Positions 1 to 10,129 of a stretch of DNA of 64,000 nt are shown here, piece after piece; the stretch's first letter is position 1, and the number at the start of each line of letters is the position of its first letter. The notes under the pieces are model-generated. The model saw nothing but the letters and a program-made list of their open reading frames with translations. It did not search any database and was not told where the DNA came from. This stretch comes from Adineta vaga (taxonomy: Eukaryota > Rotifera), in the NCBI GenBank assembly GCA_021613535.1, contig CP075492.1, positions 19,406,001 through 19,470,000 on the forward strand, given 5' to 3'. The translations under genes and the position numbers were made by a program.

Positions 1-1900
1 CTTGTAGTTTGTCCTTTAGAAATGTACGTTGCATATTCTCGATGGTCTTGGTGGGTTGAGGGTAGTGTGTATAGGGTTTGTCGTTAGAACTCAAGTTCAG
101 TTTACTCTGCAATCAGACTTCTAGCTTTATTCAAATGGTAAACTGATGTTATCGTGCTCTCAGTTGAACTCTAAAGGAGCTATCATTATGTGGGGTGGAG
201 CTGTTAGACTTGTGATGGTATAGAAGTTTCGAGACTGTAGTGGTTGTCGGCGCAAAACTGTGCACAATGCCTGGTTTTAGAAGTCAGTTGCTAACGGTAG
301 AATCAAAGATTCCGTAGATGCCACTTCGTCAACGAGAAAAGTGATTATCTAGCTGCCTTCAGTGACATATCTTCTGAATAGTTCGAGATAGAGGCTGAGT
401 ACTGTAAGAACGAAGCATAAAGAGCTAATGTACGAAAGAAATTTGGTTCTCACAACACGTTCCGGAGATCGTGCATGTTAAAAAGCACAGTGTGATCAGA
501 GATTGTTTTCAAGCAGTTGTTGTACAAAGGACGTAATTAAATCGTATTCTTCTGTTATGTGGCACCGGAAAAAGTTTACGAAACACGTTTTAGCTCTTTT
601 ATGGCCATGATATTCTTCTTCTTTATACAAAGGCGCGCATTGGTCGACAGTAACTTCAGAGAACTCAGTTTTACTCAACTATGTTAAAGTCTTGTCAATG
701 GTGGTGTTAGGAGCGATTTGATCCACCTGTTTATGTGGATAGTGAAAGAACTAGAAGATGTCTAAAATCTACCAGTAAGTCGTTTTACGCTCCCGTCACC
801 ATGTACATTATTCTTTGACTGTCTGCCCGTATTGATCTCTGAAATGAATGGAGTACTGTTTTTCGAATACAAACTAATGTTTGATATTTTCAAGCTAGTA
901 TCCAATGAAACAATGCTAGATCGAAGGGCATACATGAATGCGATAGATTATTTCCGGTATCTATGTGTAAGCTTTCGATGAATTGATCTGATAATGAACA
1001 AAATGTTTCGACTCAGTAGTGATGGTTCTTTCAAATCTAGTTAAAATGAATTTATACTACACTTCTCTGATGTGATGACAACAGAAAAGCGAAAAATCAC
1101 GAGGTTGTGAATGTGGTTCAAGAGATAGTTTATAGCCGCACTCAACCCTCACACTGCTGTCTCTTATTTCTCTCAAAAGTTATTTAAAAATATTCACTAA
1201 ACAGATGTTAATACAGCAGTCACATATGATAGAAAAACAGATCTGATCGATATTTTATTACTTCGATATTAATTGAAGTAGAATCAAACGGCGCAGAAAA
1301 CTAGAGCGTTGTGTTTCTATTAGACTGTACACAAAAAAGTTTCGTGAGGCTTGTTATACGATATTCAGAGATCATTGTCACTACTTTCGGATACCTCCCA
1401 ATCTCTCTGAATAAGACTTAGCCTTGAAATATACCATCTAACTTTAGAGTGCATACTGTACTGTGGGTTCAAGTTTCAGGTAAACATGTATAACTTGATG
1501 GAAAAGAGGCATGAGCGTTTATCCTTTTCAAGTTTTTTTATATCTGTCTAAGATACACTGACTGTAAAGGGTTCGAACTGAACAGTGGTTAATCACTTCA
1601 TATGGTTTCCTTGAAAGACGCCTTTAAGGAGATTGTGAGCATGCTAAAGATGTTTTTTCAACATTTTCTGCAAAGTTCAAGTAATTGTTCGAATTCGTTG
1701 CAGGCACCGGAAGGTTTTTTAGTTTCATAGCATTTACACAACTTTTTCTATTTCCTATTAAACGTTTCTGTTTTTCTATAATAGCTTATTTTTCATTATA
1801 TGGAAAGTGATAATTCTCAATATTGAAAGGATGAGTCTTAGGAACATAAAATGTTTGTTCACGTGTCAGGGGTCAAAGGCCAACGACTGAAGGTCAAAGA
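1..1900. other. No gene recognised (left edge)
   Basis: No open frame longer than about 60 codons, no splice-consistent exon chain and no RNA gene could be supported on either strand. The composition looks less A/T-run rich than the rest of the window. A stretch near 88-330 on the plus strand reads semi-openly, with several stops and without a motif I recognise, so I do not call it. Confidence 0.5.
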
Positions 1901-1917
1901 TCAAACTTCAAGAGAAA

Positions 1918-2230
1918 GGTGTGGGTGGAGCTGCGAGTGAAGGTAGGTTATGAATGAAATGTGGATATGGTTGAAGTGAGGGATATTGAATCGCGTGAAG
2001 GGCTGGCGTGGGTTTATTATTGGTGTGGGTGAGGTCACGGATATAAGCGTGGTTGATGACTTGATGGTGGTGTGGGTTAGATATTAGATATGAGTATGGG
2101 TGAGTGGAATATGTGTGACTGAAGCGAGTGACGTGAAGCTAGCTGTGGATCGGTTGTTGGTTTCGATGTTGGTGAGGTGGAGAATGTGTGTTTTTTTTGT
2201 ACTTGATGGGGAGAATGTCACGGATATGAG
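1918..2230. repeat. Degenerate G-rich, telomere-like tract
   Basis: The plus strand is a long run of imperfect GTGTGGGTG, GGTGTGGG and TGAGGG words without a clean period. It resembles eroded telomeric G-strand of the bdelloid TGTGGG type. Two imperfect direct copies of a GTCACGGATAT word occur near 2034 and 2218. No gene is visible. An internal telomere remnant is an inference; simple G-rich low-complexity DNA is the alternative. Confidence 0.45.
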
Positions 2231-2691
2231 TGTTGTTGGGATATAGGTGTAACTCCTGTTGGGAATTGGAATGAAGTGGAGGATGTTGGGATGAATGCAA
2301 ATAGAGGTTTGCCTATCGTTCTGGTGGAATTTGAGTGGGAGTTATGAAGATGTGTCGAGCAAAGTGATCGTCTGTGGACTAGATTTTTGAGTTTGCCAGA
2401 GATGCGATTGCAGTCTTTACGTTTCATTATGAAATGATAGGCGTTCTCAAAGAGGTACGGGTATTGCATCAATTAATCCGATGCAATATCGAAAGGTGCA
2501 ACCCTAATCGACGGTCGCGTCCGATCTACAGTAATCGATAGTTTTTAGTCAACTGTCGGGAATGCTGGACGTTTACGTAGACACTGTCACAACTGCGAGT
2601 GTTTTCTTTCAAGACTGAGTCTAGAGCGGCTCGATGGGCCGACGCGTTACTTGTTACTAAGTTTGTTACATACGGCAAGCTATCGTTGATG

Positions 2692-2811
2692 TTGAGGTTG
2701 AGGTGGATGTGGATGACGATGTTGTTGATGTTGAGGTTGAGGTGGATGTGGATGACGATGTTGTTGATGTTGAGGTTGAGGTGGATGTGGATGACGATGT
2801 TGTTGATGTAG
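2692..2811. repeat. 39-bp tandem repeat, three copies
   Basis: Three nearly perfect head-to-tail copies of a 39-bp unit beginning GTTGATGTTGAGGTTGAGGT. The unit length is a multiple of three, so frames stay open through the array on both strands. The plus strand reads as alternating Val/Asp/Glu, the minus strand as His/Leu/Asn/Ile. The open frames here are probably by-products of the repeat, not genes. The alternating-valine pattern is loosely reminiscent of the DVNVNVNV segments of the gene at 10.1-12.0 kb. Confidence 0.85.
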
Positions 2812-3278
2812 TGGTTGGTTCTTTTTTGTGTAAAATAGAAACATAAATGAGAGAAAAGGATGTAGTGAGTCATGATTACAACTTGCTATTTGTTCATTTA
2901 TTTACTAAGGATCCCTCAGACCATCTTGACGGTGTGAGTTTGAACGAGGGCGCGGAAGCGTTGTGTGAGGATGAAGGAGGAAGTATTGTCGGTGGGTGCA
3001 ACTGCTGCGCGAGAGTGTCATTAGAGACAGGTTCCTGGTGAGATACTCGTCATGAACTTAGCCTTAAGAAATATTCGAGGCTAGGGTAATGCAAATGGCC
3101 AATATTAGAGCTTCATTTTCGAACAACGAATTAACTCATGTCAATAGTAATTAGATCTAAAACTTTTACAGTACATGCTGAATACCTTCGATAGATTTCA
3201 GTACAGAAAACCATATGGAAATAATGCACCTTTTCTATATTTTAGTTGAATTCTTTCTTGAGATATATGGTAAATATA

Positions 3279-3617
3279 CTAACCAGGCGGCATCCGTGTT
3301 CCAGAGATGACCATCATCGTAGTGGTGTCTATGTTTGCCTGCAAGTTGCTACTTTGATCAAGAATATTGGCGAACAGTTGACAGTTCGAAGTCGATTGTT
3401 GAAAAGTGATTGCTTTGCACTGAACTTGACTTAAACAGTTGCTTCGACACTGTTGGATGTTCCGCGCGGTAAGAGTAGCGAATGGCAAACAAGTGGTGTC
3501 AGCACATTGAAATTGCCATCCATTCATGATCGATAGTATAAATGAGCTACTATCTTGCGCGAGTGTTTGTTCGACAAGAACAAACAAGAGCAAAACTGAA
3601 ACTCGTATCCAAGGCAT
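3279..3617 (-). CDS. Small secreted PAN/apple-like domain protein
   Basis: Single-exon frame of 112 residues starting at the ATG at 3617. The frame stays open further upstream, but the residues there are Arg/Lys-rich, and this ATG is followed at once by a classic signal peptide (MPWIRVSVLLLFVLVEQ, cleavage probably after TLA). The mature part of about 90 residues has five cysteines in a PAN/apple-like spacing (C..C, then NIQQCRSNCLSQVQCKA, then NCQLF). Small secreted PAN/apple proteins usually bind carbohydrate or protein ligands outside the cell; no catalytic residues are seen. A TATAAAAG box lies 80 bp upstream on the same strand. I am fairly sure this is a real gene and less sure of the fold. 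Confidence 0.7.
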   Translation of the reverse strand: MPWIRVSVLLLFVLVEQTLAQDSSSFILSIMNGWQFQCADTTCLPFATLTARNIQQCRSNCLSQVQCKAITFQQSTSNCQLFANILDQSSNLQANIDTTTMMVISGTRMPPG

Positions 3618-3697
3618 AACTATTGTAGTCAGACTTGAACTCGCTGAAAAGAATTGTATTCGAGATGAAGTGTGAGTTATCTGCTGCCGGTAGACAC

Positions 3698-3705
3698 CTT
3701 TTATA
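3698..3705 (-). promoter_or_regulatory. TATA box of the PAN/apple-like gene
   Basis: On the minus strand the sequence reads TATAAAAG, 80 bp before the chosen ATG at 3617. The spacing fits a start site near 3670 and a leader of about 50 nt. This supports the internal ATG over the longer open frame. Confidence 0.5.
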
Positions 3706-3930
3706 TTTCTTTTTTCCTCTTTCTCTCTTTCTCGTTTTCTATTGCTCTGCATAAGACATTTTTTCTCTCCATTAATATTTTAAGACAAAACTATACCTTT
3801 ATTTCCTCTTTTAATTACTAAATGAAAAAGCATGACGAAATCGGTCCGTTGGTTTCTTTTTCCAATATTTTGAGTAAGCCATGCATTGAAAAATAGTTGT
3901 TTTTCTTCATTACTGTGCAGATAGTCATAT

Positions 3931-4296
3931 GATGCGTCATAGCGTTTTCCCGGAAATTACATGTATTCGGATGTAAGATGAATTTCCCGGAAATCAAAAA
4001 AAACATTTTCCAGAAACTGTTGATAGCTGAATTGGTTATTCTAAACCCAATACACAAAGTTTTCATTAAGGGTGTCACGAAGGGTGATGAGATTTATGTT
4101 TCCTAGCGTAGTCAGAACTATTTTCAAAAAGAATTATACGAACTTTAGTTATAACTGCCATAATAGACATAATGGAAATAATCGAGAATATTCCAATTTC
4201 CATTATGTCCATTATGGTAGTCATACGTAAAGTGTACCATACTGTGGGACAGTTATGACAGAATAGGGCTTCCCGGAAAACGCTATAACGCATCAA
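3931..4296. mobile_element. MITE-like inverted-repeat element
   Basis: Imperfect terminal inverted repeats of about 25 bp bound a 366-bp non-coding segment. The left end reads GATGCGTCATAGCGTTTTCC; the reverse complement of the right end reads GATGCGTTATAGCGTTTTCC. Nested inside is a second palindrome at 4158-4218, with 22-bp arms differing at one position (CCATAATAGACATAATGG against CCATAATGGACATAATGG). Short open frames inside are not genes. Target-site duplications were not identified. Confidence 0.6.
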
Positions 4297-4789
4297 ATCT
4301 TGAATACTCCGTCAACCGATATATGTACGCGAATATCTCTACTTTAAAATCGTAATATGCTGGAACTATCTACCATTTCGTCAACTATAAGTACCATCGT
4401 GTTAGATTTTCAACTTAGAACTAACGATATTTCAAAGCTGATTTATGCAGACATCTGCAAGATACTCTCGAACCCTCAAGATGATGAATCAAAAGAATCG
4501 AAGAATGTGTACATATATTACATCAAAGGATAACGAGAAAAGTAGAGAGCTAACAGAAAAGAAAAGAAAAACGAAGTTCAAATGAGTGGAAGAAAACGCG
4601 TATTTCAAAATGTCGATAATTGATATAAATGAGTAAAGAAAGAATATAATAAAGTTAATGAAAAATAACAAAATAGAAAACAAAATTGTTTTTCATGTCG
4701 AATGTATGCATTTTCACTAGAAAGAAATTCACTATGTATAAGAAGAGAAAAAAGAAATTTTTAACGTTCAATTTGGTGGACGTTTACAT

Positions 4790-6264
4790 TCATTGTGTTG
4801 AATTAGGTGTTTCATTCGACTCCTGGACCGTGAACCTATTTCTTGTTTTTTTGTTTGTATATATTGATATTTGTTCCGCGTCGTAGATACCGATATGTAA
4901 ATCACGTAGACCAGTAGTTTTCGATTTCGGTGTATTTACGGCATAGAATGGAATATTTTCATATTTCAAGATGTTCTTGATTTCATTGATTGTGAACCTT
5001 CTGTCGATATTTTTTATGATAGTTTGATTTTTATAATATCTTTTGGATTGTTTCAATGTGCATGTCTTATTTTGCATACGTTTACGTTTATCTGCTGTAA
5101 GTTGTGAAAATAAAATTTCATCATTTTCTTCATCTTCACTTGTATAGATCGATTCCATGATTTAATAAGAAATCTGTATTTTATTATTCGATTTAAATTG
5201 AAATTTTTTGTTTTTGCATTTCGATAATAATTCTTTCCATAGAGAAACAATCATTCGCTGCATACGTAGTAAGTTATTGCCAGTGTTAGAGCTCCTTTGA
5301 ATTGAAATGAGTTAATGATGGATCCAACCCAATATTAAAATTTTGATTTGTTGAGGTTTTCGATAAATATTCATTAAATTCAACAGCTACTACATCTTGA
5401 AGCGACCACTTATTTGATTTATCTTTTCCTAAACAACTTTCACATTTACAATTATTTGTTGATTAATGAACGTGATGTGTATTACAATAAATTTTAAATG
5501 CGTCTTGTAAATTTATACAACTCATATCATCGATTTGTTCATATGAAAATAATTCAGCTGATGTACCCCATATGAATGTATATTTTTCTTTCGAGAAAAC
5601 CATTTCAAATAATTGTTTGATTTGTTTTGTTCGATTAGACTAACAAGCGATCGATTATTTAGTATTGAGATTTGAAGTTGAATGAGAACTGGTTTGTTTC
5701 CATGTTTAAAAATGTTGATTGATTCAGTATCTAAAGTAAATTCTGACGAAATTGTTGCAGCTTCGAATATTCGTTCTAATGTTTGTTCGGTTGTTTTTCG
5801 ATTGACAAAGTAAAGAATATGGGATAATGGTGTAAATGATGGATATGTTGATGCAAGTTCATGTTTATTACTTTTTCGTTCTAATTTCGAACGAGGATTT
5901 CTTCTTTGATCTCCGGTAATGCTGGATGGAATATTTTCGAGTTGCCATCTTGAGATTGTGGATCATGCTATACTCTTAACCCTAACCCACACCCATTTAC
6001 AGTGCTCGCTGAACCTTCGAAACTAATTTGTGATTGTTTTTGTTCATTTCTGATTGTTGGTAATTTACGAGTTACTCGCTTGTAACATGCTTTATGAGCA
6101 TGTTGATGTATGAGACTTTATTCAAATAAGTCAGTTTGATAATACACCTTATATCCCAGACGAAATCTATTCTCGCTTTCTTTCAAATGAATCATTATAT
6201 AAAAACTTTTATGAAGACCAGAAGTCTTTCTACATACTATACATGTTCTTGCTATATATGGCAT
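4790..6264 (-). pseudogene. Decayed DEDDy 3'-5' exonuclease-like gene
   Basis: Reading the minus strand from an ATG at 6264 gives, across several frames, one recognisable protein. It starts with an N-terminal Cys/His cluster (ARTCIVCRK, then HQHAHKACYKR). Next comes a 3'-5' exonuclease core: FTLDTESINIFKHGNKPVLI near 5735-5700, the first acidic motif; a KWSLQDVVAVEF segment near 5380-5420; and LTTYAANDCFSM near 5260, the YxxxD motif of DEDDy nucleases. The last part is an open 122-codon tail (4790-5158) rich in Glu, Lys and Asn. Several stops and shifts interrupt it, so it is broken. A telomere-like palindrome (5949-5995) lies inside. Such proteins may belong to a repeated, possibly transposon-linked, family; that part is inference. 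Confidence 0.6.
5949..5995. repeat. Telomere-like palindrome, degenerate
   Basis: The left arm CTTGAGATTGTGGA pairs imperfectly with the C-rich right arm AACCCTAACCCACACCC across about 17 bp. It sits inside the decayed exonuclease-like gene between its Cys/His part and its nuclease core. Confidence 0.5.
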
Positions 6265-6862
6265 TTTGATAAATATCTAAAATAAACAAATAAAAGGAAC
6301 GGACTCAACAAAAAAATGGATAAATGACATTGCACATGTCACGTACAGTCTAGTCTATCATTATCACATTGGTCGTCGGTCACTAACACTCATCTGCAAT
6401 GTCTACCAATAAGGTAACAGTCCATAGATGTCGCACACCGAGCTGTTTCATTTTAATTTAGGAAAAAAAACAACATCGTAAAAAAGTCTTATTTTAAATA
6501 AAGCAATTTTCTGCCAAGTTTCAGTTCTAAAAAACGAGTTCCACACCAAAGTGCATAATCTAATCGCCTGATAAATGCACTTTCATCTCTATGTGATAAC
6601 TGACTATTATATAAAAAAAAACTACAATAAATAAAAATACATTGTAATATATAGATGAATTATGATAATCATTTATTATTTATATAATTTAAATAGTCTT
6701 GTTCCGACGTTTGACTGCAAAAGATCTTTTTCCTTTTGTCGTTCTTCATGTGTCTATTGATGAATCACGGCGACAACTTCATTATCGTTATGTCAATAAA
6801 TACGTATATCATATGACAAAAATAAAGAACGCTTTTACTTTGTTAAGAAATTGTTTTTTAAG

Positions 6863-8683
6863 ATGGAAAGCGCAAAACGTATTAAGTGTGAAAAAACGTC
6901 GTTTAATTGTTTACCAAATGAAATTCTTTCGGTGATATTTGAGTATCTATCTGCAAATGATATTATTTATACATTCTTTTTTCTAACTGAACGATTAAAT
7001 AATTTCTTATTACACAATCAACGTTATTTCAACTATTTGGAATTACCAACAGCAGATTTAGATATATGGGAAATCATTTTATCAATAATTGGTTCAAAAA
7101 TCAAATGTTTAAATGTAACAACAACTCATTTATTCTTTCCGTTAAGATATTTTCCAAATCTAAAATCGTTAATGATTTCTTCATTATATGGTTTATCAGA
7201 AGAGAAATTGACATATATCATTGAAAATGATCTATTGAAAAATTTATCTTCATTAAAAATCAAACAAGAAAAGATATTTCCCAATCCATATCTTCCAGAT
7301 AATGTTATTTGTGAAGATAAGATTTTGAAAAAAGTTTTTAATGAAAATAATTCCTTAGAAATATTTGAATATTCATTAATGATACAACTATCTGTCATAT
7401 ATTCAGATACAGATAATTATCAAATCAATTATAATTTAAATTCATTAACATTAGTATTAAGTAGTTTTCGAAGCATATTTGTTATAATTCGATTTACACC
7501 AAATTTAAAATATTTTAATGTTAAAACACGAATACCTTTTACGAATGAACAACAACCAATTGAGAAAACTAATGTTAAATTAAAAGAATTATATTTAACA
7601 TTGAATAAACCTCCTAATAACGATGGTAATCTTCATCTAATAATTGATGGAATAAAACAATTTTCATCCTCATTAGTTTGTTTATCACTCGATTTAGTTG
7701 ATTATTCTGTTCGAGGTATAAATGAATTTCCATTTGATAGTTTACAACTTCCACAATTATTGAAATCAATGAAAGAACTGAAAACATTTCATCTCTACAC
7801 TAAACAACCTTCTTTTCAATATCATAATAATATTGATTTATCACAATTTAAAGATCAATATTGGTTTAAACAAAATTCATCATTTGGAATGCATGGCGAT
7901 TATATTTATACATTACCATTTTATTTCAATAATATTTATGATTGTTTTCAAGATTTTAGTGAAATTAAATCAAATGATTGTAAGATTTTAGAGAGCAATT
8001 CTCGAATATGGTCTAAAGTTAAATCTATTCAATTGCCTAGAAGATGCGGATATGATAGAAATTTTGTAAAAGAACTCAAAATGAAAATGCCAAAGTTAAA
8101 TTTAATTAAATTTGATGCTTATGGGACTTCACCTAAAATTCAAACAGATGATTCATCATCTGAAAATATAGATGTTACATTAGATAATGTAAAGACTATT
8201 CAATTTATTCGAGGATCGATTGAAAATGAAAAAGATTGGATTATTTCTTCATTACCAAATTTAAAACATTTGATTTTATGTGATACAGAAATACCTTCAA
8301 AAGATAGTCAATTAACTCGAATATTAAATGAAAATATTCAACGATTAGATATAGATGCACATTGTCAAATTGAACAATTCATAGAAATAAGTTCTGTTTG
8401 TTTTTCAAATGTTGAAAATATTAATTTTTATTTAAATGATAGTTCAAAAAGTCCTGAATGGTATGCAGAGATTGTTTTGAAAATATTAAACAATTTTCAA
8501 AATTTAAAGATAATGATGATTCGTATTGCTCATCGATGTCACGGAGATGGAGAATTATCTTTTCCTGAAAAAAATTTGACCAAAATTATTGAATATTTCA
8601 ATATGAATGAAATGCATAAAAACTATCAAGTGGAATATATGAAAGAGTACACTTTATTTTTAAACATGTCTTTTCAAAATTAA
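6863..8683 (+). CDS. F-box-like protein with LRR-type repeats
   Basis: Intact single exon of 606 residues. The frame is open slightly further upstream, but only from a TTG; the first ATG is at 6863. Residues about 12-50 form an F-box-like segment (CLPNEILSVIFEYLSANDII), which in this class recruits Skp1 in SCF ubiquitin ligases. The rest is a long run of degenerate leucine/isoleucine/asparagine repeats such as FPNLKSLMISSL and LPNLKHLILCDTEI, the expected substrate-binding LRR solenoid. No catalytic motif is seen. Related truncated copies occur at 14.1, 30.4 and 41.2 kb, so the family is amplified here. Upstream (6600-6850) is A/T-rich. Confident on family, with no evidence on substrate. Confidence 0.8.
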   Translation: MESAKRIKCEKTSFNCLPNEILSVIFEYLSANDIIYTFFFLTERLNNFLLHNQRYFNYLELPTADLDIWEIILSIIGSKIKCLNVTTTHLFFPLRYFPNLKSLMISSLYGLSEEKLTYIIENDLLKNLSSLKIKQEKIFPNPYLPDNVICEDKILKKVFNENNSLEIFEYSLMIQLSVIYSDTDNYQINYNLNSLTLVLSSFRSIFVIIRFTPNLKYFNVKTRIPFTNEQQPIEKTNVKLKELYLTLNKPPNNDGNLHLIIDGIKQFSSSLVCLSLDLVDYSVRGINEFPFDSLQLPQLLKSMKELKTFHLYTKQPSFQYHNNIDLSQFKDQYWFKQNSSFGMHGDYIYTLPFYFNNIYDCFQDFSEIKSNDCKILESNSRIWSKVKSIQLPRRCGYDRNFVKELKMKMPKLNLIKFDAYGTSPKIQTDDSSSENIDVTLDNVKTIQFIRGSIENEKDWIISSLPNLKHLILCDTEIPSKDSQLTRILNENIQRLDIDAHCQIEQFIEISSVCFSNVENINFYLNDSSKSPEWYAEIVLKILNNFQNLKIMMIRIAHRCHGDGELSFPEKNLTKIIEYFNMNEMHKNYQVEYMKEYTLFLNMSFQN

Positions 8684-9501
8684 ACTTTATCTTTTATCAA
8701 AATATTTTTAATCAAGACGATTTATTGACACTAAGACAATTCGTCATAGTAATATAATTCGATTAACTTAGAGATATATGAATACGATAACTATTAAGTT
8801 TATAGAACATGTTCTATAGAACTAAGATTTATTGATACAACTTAATTGTTCGAATAGATTATTTATTTGTTAAAGATTTAGTAATATAGCAAGATTTTTG
8901 CCTACCGTCACGCTGCTCTTTACGCTTTATCGTCCTCTTATCATCACTAATCTCTTGGATAGTTTTTAGTGTTAAATACGTACGTGCTAAATCGAAACTC
9001 AACTAAATAAATCACTTCTTTATTTAAATTCATATGTTAAGAATCACATAATCTCATTGGGACTAATTGTCTAGTCACCAATTTATTTTCTTAATGGTTT
9101 TCATTTTCATCATCGTATTCATTGTATTAATACTCTACTTTTTAGTAACTGTTTGCAGAAATAATCCATATTAATTTAAAAATCAGTGATAAAAAATGAA
9201 TTTTTGTATAAATCGGTGTGGGTGCGAATATTAGATAGATGTAATACTGACACCCACACCCTTTTTTGATTAATCTGAAACATTTTCTAAGCCACCTGAT
9301 GAGTCCTTTGATGGGCAAAAGACAAACCCGGTCATGACAGTTGCCCAGTTCGATCACTCTGATATTTTACTCAAGAAGTTTATTTCAGAAGTAAAAGCAC
9401 GAGGAAAAAATAAGAAGTATCATTGATAAAATAAGATGTTGTTTAATGATGAGTCCTTTATTTTTAACATCTAATTTTTCTGTTACCAATGTCGTCTGGC
9501 G
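8684..9501. other. Intergenic, telomere-like palindrome only
   Basis: A/T-rich DNA between the F-box gene and the low-complexity exon at 9502. The only structure I can support is the telomere-like palindrome at 9215-9262. Confidence 0.6.
9215..9262. repeat. Telomere-like palindrome
   Basis: Perfect 10-bp arms GGTGTGGGTG and CACCCACACC are separated by 26 bp of unique sequence. The G-rich arm is on the left, the orientation of two telomere ends facing each other. Confidence 0.75.
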
Positions 9502-9716
9502 TCATTCGGTCTGTTCTGATGATGATTCACCATTACCTTCTGGACGAGTTGATGGTGGTGGTCGACTAGTTCCTTCAGGTTTTGGAGGTTTTCCTGAACC
9601 TTCGAATTCAGGTTTTCGTCGGTCATCTCTACCTTCGATTTGTGGATGACGTTTACCATGACCTCCTCGGTGAGGATTACCACGACTAATTTGAACGTTG
9701 ACATTCACATTGACAT
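9502..9716 (-). CDS. Orphan or alternative terminal exon, DVNVNVNV type
   Basis: On the minus strand an acceptor (TATACCTAG) precedes a phase-1 exon that opens with the same DVNVNVNV motif as exon 3 of the gene at 10130-11955. It continues as a Pro/Arg/Lys/Gly-rich chain and stops after SSSEQTE. With the single base carried from a phase-1 donor it gives 72 codons including stop. No first exon of its own was found between 9716 and 10130. It is therefore either a mutually exclusive 3' exon of that gene (its exons 1 and 2 end in the matching phase) or the stump of a tandem duplicate. An ATG just upstream would give a readable hydrophobic start (MVFLHIFFLYL), a third possibility. Confidence 0.5.
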
Positions 9717-10129
9717 CTAGGTATAAGAAAAAGATATGTAAAAATACCATGAATAGGATGAGAATAACGGTTATTTCCTGATATAAATAGAGGACTGTAA
9801 ACGTCTACGTATTTCTGTTAATCTATTTTATCGTAATCAAAGAATTAGTTGAAAAGAAAATTATACTCGCATTCTCTTAGATTTGGATTACTCAAATGAA
9901 AACTTGAAATTCAGAACGGATCAGATGAAAGTATTACAGTAGTCATAGTAAACTTTGGATCAAAGTATTCTGTATTATCTCTTTCATAATCAGAACTATT
10001 TTATACGATGGAACACAATGAACTATAAGAGAGTTCTTTAACTAAACTGATTCATGACTGTTTATAACAAATGGAACTAAATTCAGTACATATTGTAATG
10101 AATATTATTGGTTAGAGATATTATAAGAA

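Noticed and set aside
2526-2873. Long open frame on the minus strand through the 39-bp repeat, and a plus-strand frame in the same place
   Set aside because: Frames stay open only because the repeat unit is a multiple of three; there is no start context, domain or splice support.
4489-4886. Hydrophobic short frames on both strands
   Set aside because: Low-complexity A/T-rich DNA reading as Phe/Leu/Ile or Lys; no motif.
9446-9649. Plus-strand frame opposite the DVNVNVNV exon
   Set aside because: Shadow; the minus strand has the splice acceptor and the paralogous motif.
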